Source: Vicinamibacterales bacterium (lineage in GTDB: Bacteria; Acidobacteriota; Vicinamibacteria; Vicinamibacterales; UBA8438). Taken from it: a DNA stretch of 5,623 nt. Positions 1-4,411 of this stretch are shown here, piece by piece. The notes under the pieces are model-generated. The model did not search any database and was not told the DNA's origin. It saw only the letters and a list, made by a program, of their open reading frames with translations. Both the position numbers and the translations under genes were made by a program. The DNA is taken from positions 1 through 5,623 of the forward strand of contig JASLOY010000260.1 of NCBI GenBank assembly GCA_030745255.1. The letters run 5' to 3'. The first letter of the stretch is position 1. Every line of letters starts with the position of its first letter.

Positions 1-79
1 CTCGTCGCGCCTTGCTGGGCGGGCGCCTCGACGCCCTCGGTGCGTGACCGTATGTATGACCGGGACCACTAAGCAACAA
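1..79. other. Left-edge segment, possible 3' tail of a truncated plus-strand gene
   Basis: Two plus-strand frames are open from the window edge: one stops with TGA at 45-47 (tail reading RRALLGGRLDALGA) and one with TAA at 70-72 (tail ending VRDRMYDRDH). Either could be the C-terminus of a gene converging on the quinoprotein gene, whose stop is at 80-82. Both tails have GC-rich third positions, which in this DNA does not discriminate. No family can be recognised from so few residues, and no clear hairpin terminator is visible. Confidence 0.2.
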
Positions 80-1780
80 TCAGGGCAGGGCAAACACGAA
101 GATGCCGCCACTGGTCCGTGGGTTCTTTTTCTCTGGTAGCAGCTCCGCCGGAATGATGGTGGCCCAGCTCGACCCGCCGATCGACTGTCCGGTCCCGATC
201 GCCACGTACTGGGTGCCGTCAACGGCGTAGGTAATCGGAAAGCCGTTGGTCATATGCGGCAGCCGGGTCTGCCAGAGCTCTGCACCGCTCTCGACATCGT
301 AGGCGAACACATAGCGTTCCCAGTCGCCCACGAAGACCAGTCCGCCGCCGGTGGTGAGCGCGGCCGTGTTGTAGGGCGTCCGCCGTCGCTGGCGCCACTT
401 TGTCTCGCCGGTGCGGATGTCCAGTGCCTGCAACTCGCCGATGTTGTCGGGGCTGTCGGGATGGAAGTGATAGGCGCGGTCGCGCACCCCGCCCGCGCCG
501 CCACCGCCGTCGCGTTTCTCGACCGGGAGGAAGGCGGCGGTCTCGCAGTTGAGATTCAATGGCACGTAGAGCGCCTCGGTGTCCGGGTGATAGGCCATGG
601 CGCGGAGGCTCTTGAAGCCGCCGGTGCTGGGGCAGAAGTTCACGACCTCGCCGACCTCCTGGACCATGCCGTCTTTGTACATCGCCTGACCGGTCTGTGG
701 GTCGATGTCGAACAGGTTTTGATAGCCGAGGTCACTCGCCCGCACGAACTGGCCGGTTTCGCGATCGTTTTCCCAGAGGATGGCGCTCTTGCCCATGCTG
801 AAGACCGACTGCTTGCCGTCGTAGTCGATGAGGATGCGTTCGAACGTCTCGTCCATGTCGTGGCTGTCGCCCGGGATGTGCTGAAAGTACCATTCCAGTT
901 CGCCTGTGGTCGGATTCAGGGCGAGCGTCGAGTTGGTGTAGAGCGCATCGCCGTCGGTGCCCCGCGCGTCGCGAGACCAGGGTTTGGCCTGCGCCGTGCC
1001 CCAGAAGAGGAGGCCTGTGGACGGGTCGTAGCTGCCCGGAATCCACGCGTCGCTACCGGCCCGGAACAACACCGGCAGGTCGCCCCAGGAATCGCCGCCA
1101 CGCTCGCCGGGCAGGGCGACGGTCGACGTGCGCCAGAGTTCTCGCCCGGTGCGGCCATCGAGTCCGACGACATAGCACGTGTCCTCTCGGTACCGACCGC
1201 ATCCGGTCAGCCCGGTGACAACCGTGCCGTCGGCCACGATCGGTCCGCTGGAAAATGTGTACCCAGGCGCGCTGCCGACCGGCGTGTTCCAGCGCTCCTC
1301 CCCGGTCCGGGCGTCGATGGCGACCATGTGCGCGTCGACGGTGTTGAGCAGAATCAGATCCTGATAGATCGCCAGGCTCCGCATCTGCGCCGCGGTGCGC
1401 CGCCGCTCGTCCATCTCATAGCGATACTCCCAGAGGAGATCGCCGGTGCGCGCGTCGAGCGCGTGCACGACGTTCCCCGGGTTAGCGACGAACATCACCC
1501 CGTCCCTGACGATCGGTGTGGTCTGCGAGACGCCCGCCTCGAGTCCCCACGACCAGGCGAGCCGCAGGTTGCCGACGTTGTCGGTATCGATCTGGTCGAG
1601 CGGGCTGTAGCCCCAGCCGTCGAGTGTTCGCCGCCAGCTCAGCCAGTCTTCGGGATCGGGGTTCTGCAGCGCGGCATCGGTGACCGGCGTGATGTCCGGT
1701 GCCTGGGCCTTGGCGGGCACGGCCGCTGTCATCACGAATGTGGCGCACATCAGCACTGCAAGGGTCAGCCGTGTCCTCAT
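80..1780 (-). CDS. Exported PQQ-dependent (quinoprotein) dehydrogenase, soluble type without haem domain
   Basis: Eight-bladed beta-propeller dehydrogenase of the methanol/ethanol dehydrogenase family; such enzymes use pyrroloquinoline quinone plus a metal to oxidise alcohols or aldehydes in the periplasm and pass electrons to cytochrome c. The start is set at ATG 1780 (566 aa) because AGGAGG lies 6 bases upstream; the in-frame GTG at 1783 is only 3 bases from it. Residues 1-25 form a Sec signal peptide (AKA before QA). Tryptophan-docking motifs recur, e.g. LDARTGDLLW, IDARTGEERW, LDGRTGRELW, LNPTTGELEW and YDVESGAELW. The block GSYDPSTGLLFWGT near 249-262 and YTNSTLALNP near 281-290 are family hallmarks. 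Asp308 in HDMDE fits the catalytic base, Lys331 the PQQ-contacting basic residue, and Cys383/Cys412 a conserved disulfide. There is no CXXCH, so electrons must leave to a separate carrier. Family assignment is firm; substrate is unknown. Several cofactor ligands are atypical (see findings). Confidence 0.93.
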   Translation of the reverse strand: MRTRLTLAVLMCATFVMTAAVPAKAQAPDITPVTDAALQNPDPEDWLSWRRTLDGWGYSPLDQIDTDNVGNLRLAWSWGLEAGVSQTTPIVRDGVMFVANPGNVVHALDARTGDLLWEYRYEMDERRRTAAQMRSLAIYQDLILLNTVDAHMVAIDARTGEERWNTPVGSAPGYTFSSGPIVADGTVVTGLTGCGRYREDTCYVVGLDGRTGRELWRTSTVALPGERGGDSWGDLPVLFRAGSDAWIPGSYDPSTGLLFWGTAQAKPWSRDARGTDGDALYTNSTLALNPTTGELEWYFQHIPGDSHDMDETFERILIDYDGKQSVFSMGKSAILWENDRETGQFVRASDLGYQNLFDIDPQTGQAMYKDGMVQEVGEVVNFCPSTGGFKSLRAMAYHPDTEALYVPLNLNCETAAFLPVEKRDGGGGAGGVRDRAYHFHPDSPDNIGELQALDIRTGETKWRQRRRTPYNTAALTTGGGLVFVGDWERYVFAYDVESGAELWQTRLPHMTNGFPITYAVDGTQYVAIGTGQSIGGSSWATIIPAELLPEKKNPRTSGGIFVFALP

Positions 1781-1786
1781 CACCTA

Positions 1787-1792
1787 CCTCCT
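1787..1792 (-). promoter_or_regulatory. Shine-Dalgarno of the quinoprotein gene (decides start)
   Basis: Read on the minus strand the sequence is AGGAGG-TAGGTG-ATG. The spacing of 6 bases favours ATG at 1780 over the adjacent in-frame GTG at 1783, which would have only a 3-base spacer. Confidence 0.75.
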
Positions 1793-1829
1793 GGATTCTC
1801 GACGCGCTACTCGGCTCCAACGACTGACT

Positions 1830-1853
1830 GCTGACAGGCAGACCATGGTCAGC
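1830..1853 (-). repeat. Inverted repeat just after the aldolase-like gene
   Basis: GCTGAC (1830-1835) and GTCAGC (1848-1853) can pair around a 12-base loop, directly beyond the stop codon of the HpcH/HpaI-like gene and in the 74-base gap before the quinoprotein gene. The loop side contains the perfect palindrome GACCATGGTC (1841-1850), which competes with this stem. There is no T-run on the minus strand afterwards, so it is not a classical terminator. A weak intra-operon hairpin is the most that can be said. Confidence 0.3.
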
Positions 1854-1854
1854 C

Positions 1855-2802
1855 CTACCAGGGCATCAGACGGTTCGTGTAGCGTCGCCCCTGGTCGGCC
1901 ACGTCGGCACCGGGGTTCGCGCCAATGCGCACCCCTTCGTCAATCATCGCCTCGATGTTTTCGGCGTTCATCTGATTGAGGAACGGGATGCCGGCCGCCT
2001 TGGTCGCCGCGAGCACCCGGGCGCGAGCGTCGACCAGCACCTGCGGGTTGTCGCGACGGTTCACGTTGTAGGACAGGCTCATGTCCCCCGGTCCCCACTC
2101 GGCGAACCCGACCCCCGGTACCGAGACGCTGGCCTCGGCGTTCTCGAGGGCGTGTCGATTCTCGATCTTCAGCCCCAGCATCAGCTCGCCGTTTGGGTTG
2201 AACGGCCAAACATCAGCCATCTGCTGATACTCCTGGTTCGAGACGCCCCAGATGCGGGCGGCAAAGCCCTGGCCCCCGTTGCCCCGGAGCCCCTCGCCGA
2301 TGCCGTCCGCCTGTGGCGCGTGGGGATAGCGAGCTGCCTGCACCATGATCTCGACTACTTCGGGCGAGTTCGCGTGGGCCAGGAGCACCCCGTGGACGCC
2401 CGAGCCGAGCAGGTGCTCGACCATCCAGTAGTTGCCCCACATCACCGTCTCGTTGATACCGCCAAACGGGAGCACCGCGATGACCGTCGGCGTGCGATGC
2501 CCGCTTCTGGTCGGTCCGCCATCGACCAGTCCCTGCATGAACGCCCGCAGGTCGGTCATGTCGAACGGGCTGTGCTCGAGGTTGTATGTGATGTAGTCGG
2601 CCCAGGTCTCGGCGAGCGCCTTGCCTTCGTCGTAACCGCCACCGTTCACCTGGGTGTAGTAGATCGGCTGCCCCTGTTCGAGCAGCTCGATCGCCCGGTT
2701 GACGCGCTGTGGCGTGTAGGACGGATCGCCAGACTGTCTGGCAGTGAGCGTCGCGACGCCGATGAGCACCGTGCACGCGAGGAACGTGAGCTGTCTGGTC
2801 AT
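1855..2802 (-). CDS. Exported HpcH/HpaI aldolase/citrate lyase family-like protein
   Basis: A 315-residue protein resembling class II (metal-dependent) pyruvate aldolases of the HpcH/HpaI family, which cleave or form 4-hydroxy-2-oxoacids. Family landmarks appear in order: NLEHSPFD (74-81, catalytic-type His77), GVHGVLLAHANSPEVVEIM (135-153), AARYP (156-160) with GLRGNGG (171-177), KIEN (212-215, metal-type Glu214) and WGPGDMSLS (236-244, metal-type Asp240). Residues 1-21 look like a Sec signal peptide (hydrophobic 7-19, Ala21 before RQS), whereas family members are normally cytosolic. Cys10 sits too early and in the wrong context for a lipobox. The usual VRVP-type segment with the catalytic Arg reads VIAVLPFGG (107-115), with no Arg. 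The gene lies upstream of and codirectional with the quinoprotein gene, 74 bases apart, so cotranscription is plausible. The fold call is firm; the reaction is unknown and may not be an aldol cleavage. Confidence 0.85.
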   Translation of the reverse strand: MTRQLTFLACTVLIGVATLTARQSGDPSYTPQRVNRAIELLEQGQPIYYTQVNGGGYDEGKALAETWADYITYNLEHSPFDMTDLRAFMQGLVDGGPTRSGHRTPTVIAVLPFGGINETVMWGNYWMVEHLLGSGVHGVLLAHANSPEVVEIMVQAARYPHAPQADGIGEGLRGNGGQGFAARIWGVSNQEYQQMADVWPFNPNGELMLGLKIENRHALENAEASVSVPGVGFAEWGPGDMSLSYNVNRRDNPQVLVDARARVLAATKAAGIPFLNQMNAENIEAMIDEGVRIGANPGADVADQGRRYTNRLMPW

Positions 2803-2803
2803 T

Positions 2804-2811
2804 CCCCCCCC
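2804..2811 (-). promoter_or_regulatory. Homopolymeric G8 ribosome-binding region of the aldolase-like gene
   Basis: Directly upstream of ATG 2802 the minus strand reads AAGGGGGGGGA-ATG, an uninterrupted run of eight G. It is the only Shine-Dalgarno-like purine tract near this start and supports the chosen ATG, though the G-only composition is unusual compared with the clean GGAGG sites of the two flanking genes. Confidence 0.5.
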
Positions 2812-2839
2812 TTGGCGGATGTCGAAGCTGTCGTTGGCG

Positions 2840-2866
2840 ATTCTACACCCGCGGACGCAGGGTCAC
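2840..2866 (-). promoter_or_regulatory. Candidate sigma70-type promoter for the aldolase-like gene
   Basis: On the minus strand TAGAAT (2845-2840) matches five of six bases of the -10 consensus and lies 37 bases before the start codon. GTGACC (2866-2861) is a four-of-six match to the -35 box but with a short 15-base spacer. If used, the leader would be about 30 bases. This would let the aldolase and quinoprotein genes be transcribed apart from the molybdenum-enzyme gene, consistent with the 218-base gap. Prediction only. Confidence 0.35.
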
Positions 2867-2883
2867 GCGATGAGTACCCAACG

Positions 2884-2899
2884 ACGACCTGTCGGTCGT
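2884..2899. repeat. Short perfect hairpin ACGACC-TGTC-GGTCGT
   Basis: Six-base-pair stem with a four-base loop in the intergenic space between the molybdenum-enzyme and aldolase-like genes. It is followed on the plus strand by a G-rich block (2900-2914). Function unknown; a 6-bp stem can arise by chance in GC-rich DNA. Confidence 0.35.
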
Positions 2900-2959
2900 G
2901 GGGCCGGGGGGGGGACTGAGCCCCGGGTCGTCCAGGCCGCAAAGGAGCTGACGCGCCGT

Positions 2960-2986
2960 GTCAGGGCGGCACATTGCCGCCCTGGC
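2960..2986 (-). terminator. Strong hairpin downstream of the molybdenum-enzyme gene
   Basis: CAGGGCGGC (2962-2970) and GCCGCCCTG (2976-2984) form a perfect 9-bp stem around loop ACATT, extendable by a T-G wobble and one G-C pair. It lies about 35 bases after the stop codon of the minus-strand molybdopterin gene (3021). No T-run follows on the minus strand, so it is not a canonical intrinsic terminator; it could be a U-less terminator, an attenuator or a 3'-end stabilising hairpin. Confidence 0.4.
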
Positions 2987-2998
2987 TGCGACTAGCGC

Positions 2999-3014
2999 GC
3001 GTCTCCGCAGACGC
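2999..3014 (-). repeat. Hairpin immediately after the molybdenum-enzyme stop codon
   Basis: GCGTCT (2999-3004) and AGACGC (3009-3014) form a 6-bp stem with loop CCGC, beginning 6 bases beyond the stop codon at 3021-3023 on the minus strand. With the 2960-2986 hairpin it makes a tandem pair at the end of this transcript. Confidence 0.4.
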
Positions 3015-3020
3015 TTGCCC

Positions 3021-3743
3021 CTAAAGGGCGATTTGCAGCGGCTCACGCTGCGGGAACGACGTCGAGGTCAACAGGATGTGGGTCAACGCCTTGGCGCTCC
3101 GGGCACCCCATCGGAACGGTATGACCAGCCGCAGCGGTGCGCCGTGCCCCGGCGGGATCGGCTCGTCATTGAGCATCCACGTCAGCAGCACCTGGGGATG
3201 CATCAACGTCGTCATGTCTTCGTCGACCCAGTAGCCGTCGGCGCTCACGAACCGGGCATACCTGGCGAACGGCGCAACACCCAGCATCTCGGCGACGTCG
3301 GAGAACCGCACCCCGGTCCACTTGACGATGCCACGCGGGCCCGACGGCGCGCCACACTGCAGCAGGAACACATGCTCGCGACGGGGCAACGGCTCGAGGT
3401 CGGACCACCGCATCGTTCCCGTTCTGGAGGTGGTCCCGCCACCATTGATCGTGACGCTGAGGTTGCGATAGTCGTAGTCGATATCGGGCGGCGTGTTCCT
3501 CGGTTGACCGAATCGGTAGATCACCGACGAAATGTCCTCTCTGGCGCTAAGCGGATGCTCCGGTGCGGAGCCATCCGGCAGCAGCCCGAGATCGGAGATG
3601 TCGCGGTACTCGGCATCCTCCAGTTGCTGCGGCTGAGTCGCCAGCCCCGGGCGCGCCAGCAAACGTTGCTGGGTGAGGCCGAGCGTCAGACCGGTGAGTG
3701 CGGTGCCGGATGCACGGATTGCCTGGCGTCGCGAGATCTTCAT
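3021..3743 (-). CDS. Tat-exported molybdopterin-dependent oxidoreductase (sulfite-oxidase fold)
   Basis: A 240-residue protein with the oxidoreductase molybdopterin-binding domain found in sulfite oxidase, SoxC and MsrP/YedY. The N-terminus SRRQAI (4-9) followed by a hydrophobic stretch (11-24) is a twin-arginine signal, as expected for an enzyme that folds with molybdenum cofactor before export. LLQCGAPSGPRG (127-138) supplies Cys130 as the likely molybdenum thiolate ligand; KWTGVRFSDVAEML (141-154) and GHGAPLRLVIPFRWG (199-213) are the other family hallmarks. The protein is shorter than SoxC or MsrP and ends right after the cofactor domain, with no C-terminal dimerisation domain. GGAGG 5 bases before ATG 3743 supports the start. 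It heads the minus-strand group and is divergent from the haem c/copper gene; no MsrQ-like membrane partner is in view. Substrate (sulfite, sulfoxide or other) cannot be told from sequence. Confidence 0.9.
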   Translation of the reverse strand: MKISRRQAIRASGTALTGLTLGLTQQRLLARPGLATQPQQLEDAEYRDISDLGLLPDGSAPEHPLSAREDISSVIYRFGQPRNTPPDIDYDYRNLSVTINGGGTTSRTGTMRWSDLEPLPRREHVFLLQCGAPSGPRGIVKWTGVRFSDVAEMLGVAPFARYARFVSADGYWVDEDMTTLMHPQVLLTWMLNDEPIPPGHGAPLRLVIPFRWGARSAKALTHILLTSTSFPQREPLQIAL

Positions 3744-3748
3744 AGAAT

Positions 3749-3753
3749 CCTCC
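3749..3753 (-). promoter_or_regulatory. Shine-Dalgarno of the molybdopterin oxidoreductase gene
   Basis: Minus-strand GGAGG-ATTCT-ATG gives a 5-base spacer to ATG 3743, the start that also preserves the whole twin-arginine signal. Confidence 0.7.
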
Positions 3754-3880
3754 GGAAATGATCGAATGAGGGCCTTTGTGTGACCGGACCCTATGGCACG
3801 GTGTGTCGTTCAGCCTGCTCCCCTCGGGCACAACACCTCAGACCGCTAGGAATCGGACCGGTACGTATGCAAGTTTCCTG

Positions 3881-3902
3881 CTCGCCGGGAACATCCCGCG
3901 AG
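3881..3902. repeat. Inverted repeat with perfect CGGGA-ACA-TCCCG core
   Basis: CGGGA (3886-3890), a 3-base spacer ACA, then TCCCG (3894-3898); CTCG (3881-3884) and CGAG (3899-3902) extend the dyad, with one unpaired C at 3885. The compact dyad in a divergent promoter region is what a dimeric regulator's operator would look like; as RNA it would form a 9-bp stem with one bulge. No T-run follows on either strand. Confidence 0.45.
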
Positions 3903-3957
3903 TGGGTAGAAACAGTTGGTTGCGTGAGGTGCGCGGGGTGCAAGTGGGGAAAATTCA

Positions 3958-3980
3958 GCGGGAGCGTAGAGGAATCCCGC
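3958..3980. repeat. Second inverted repeat sharing the TCCCGC arm
   Basis: GCGGGA (3958-3963) and TCCCGC (3975-3980) pair around an 11-base loop. The TCCCGC arm repeats the one at 3894-3899 in the upstream dyad, so the two elements may be related binding sites. Short repeats of this kind are not rare in GC-rich DNA. Confidence 0.3.
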
Positions 3981-4035
3981 ACACGCGCCGTTCCGAACCG
4001 GACCGCCTGGCCGGCCGATCCGTCTATCTCTGGTG

Positions 4036-4064
4036 TTCCTGCCACGACGTTCTGGAACTATAAT
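4036..4064 (+). promoter_or_regulatory. Candidate promoter of the haem c/copper monooxygenase gene
   Basis: TATAAT at 4059-4064 is a perfect -10 box in otherwise GC-rich DNA. With a 17-base spacer the -35 position (4036-4041) reads TTCCTG, a poor match, so activation by a regulator or an alternative sigma factor is possible. The implied transcript start near 4071 leaves a leader of roughly 80 bases before ATG 4155. Confidence 0.5.
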
Positions 4065-4093
4065 TCAGGCCTGTCAGCACGGAAATATAGTTC
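4055..4093. repeat. Perfect 8-bp inverted repeat overlapping the -10 box
   Basis: GAACTATA (4055-4062) and TATAGTTC (4086-4093) are exact reverse complements whose centres are 31 bp apart, about three helical turns. The left arm overlaps the TATAAT box, so a protein bound to both arms could control the promoter. If transcription starts near 4071 only one arm is transcribed, favouring a DNA operator over an RNA hairpin. Confidence 0.4.
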
Positions 4094-4140
4094 GCGAGCA
4101 GTACGCGCAGGTCCGTCCCGAGAAACATCTGGAGAACTGG

Positions 4141-4146
4141 GGGAGG
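4141..4146 (+). promoter_or_regulatory. Shine-Dalgarno of the haem c/copper gene (decides start)
   Basis: GGGAGG at 4141-4146 with an 8-base spacer precedes ATG 4155. An in-frame GTG at 4146 overlaps this site and is therefore the less likely start. Confidence 0.7.
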
Positions 4147-4154
4147 TGACGACG

Positions 4155-4409
4155 ATGGGCGCTACAGCGAGAGTGCGAGTATGCGGTTCGGCCGCCTGGT
4201 GTGCCGTGGGTCTTGTCGCGGCGTCGGGTGTGCTGGCGACACCGGCAACCACCGAGGCGCAGCAGCCGTCGCAAGCGACATTCACCAGGGACGTGGCGCC
4301 CATTCTGCAGCGCTCCTGTCAAGTGTGTCATCGGCCCGGATCCATCGCGCCGATGTCGTTGCTGACCTACGCGGACGCGCGCCCGTGGGCCCGCTCCATC
4401 AAGCAATAA
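4155..4409 (+). CDS. N-terminal part of a frameshifted haem c-copper monooxygenase fusion: signal peptide and haem-binding segment
   Basis: Eighty-four codons ending at TAA 4407-4409. Residues 1-35 form a Sec signal peptide (hydrophobic 13-29, TEA before QQ). FTRDVAPILQRSCQVCHRPG (43-62) is a class I cytochrome c start, with Cys55/Cys58 for covalent haem and His59 as axial ligand. The frame then stops inside the haem domain, before the Met ligand. Removing one base (T4407) gives SIKQ-K-VATRSMPPW and joins this piece directly to the 4411-5487 reading frame, producing one protein of 443 residues. The two are therefore almost certainly one gene, split by a real mutation, a sequencing or assembly error, or less likely recoding. 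By itself the 84-residue piece would be a truncated haem domain with little chance of function. Confidence 0.8.
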   Translation: MGATARVRVCGSAAWCAVGLVAASGVLATPATTEAQQPSQATFTRDVAPILQRSCQVCHRPGSIAPMSLLTYADARPWARSIKQ

Positions 4410-4411
4410 GG
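4405..4411 (+). other. Frameshift site in the haem c-copper monooxygenase gene
   Basis: The bases read CAA TAA GGTG. Frame +0 stops at TAA 4407-4409 and the matching downstream frame is shifted by +1, being open only from 4366. Dropping T4407 yields CAA AAG GTG (Gln-Lys-Val) and restores protein similarity on both sides. There is no obvious slippery heptamer here. Confidence 0.8.

Larger units (their letters stand above)
3744..4154. other. Divergent intergenic regulatory region
   Basis: About 410 bases separate the starts of the minus-strand molybdenum-enzyme gene and the plus-strand haem c/copper gene. I see no convincing gene here: the open frames have no recognisable protein features and no good ribosome-binding site. 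It holds a perfect TATAAT on the plus strand, several inverted repeats (annotated separately) and presumably the minus-strand promoter, for which I found no convincing -10/-35 pair. No riboswitch consensus was recognised. Confidence 0.6.

Noticed and set aside
254..1834. Long plus-strand open frame of 526 codons opposite the quinoprotein gene
   Set aside because: It is antisense to a confidently assigned gene, has no signal, motif or ribosome-binding site, and such frames arise readily opposite GC-rich coding sequence.
2152..2919. Plus-strand open frame of 255 codons opposite the aldolase-like gene
   Set aside because: Composition is that of an antisense shadow (rich in Arg, Val, Asp and His) with no recognisable domain; the minus-strand frame carries the family motifs.
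2958..3761. Plus-strand open frame of 267 codons opposite the molybdopterin gene
   Set aside because: The minus strand has the Tat signal, Cys130 motif and a good Shine-Dalgarno; the plus frame has none of these.
3783..4004. Octamer ACCGGACC occurring at 3783-3790 and 3997-4004
   Set aside because: A short GC-rich word with only two exact copies far apart; chance is an adequate explanation.
3920..4060. Riboswitch (cobalamin- or Moco-like) in the intergenic region
   Set aside because: I looked for conserved boxes such as GCCACTG and found no consistent set; the fragments present do not fit a known consensus.
3776..4063. Possible small gene in the divergent intergenic region
   Set aside because: No ribosome-binding site, no recognisable protein features, and the frame runs over the candidate promoter and inverted repeats.
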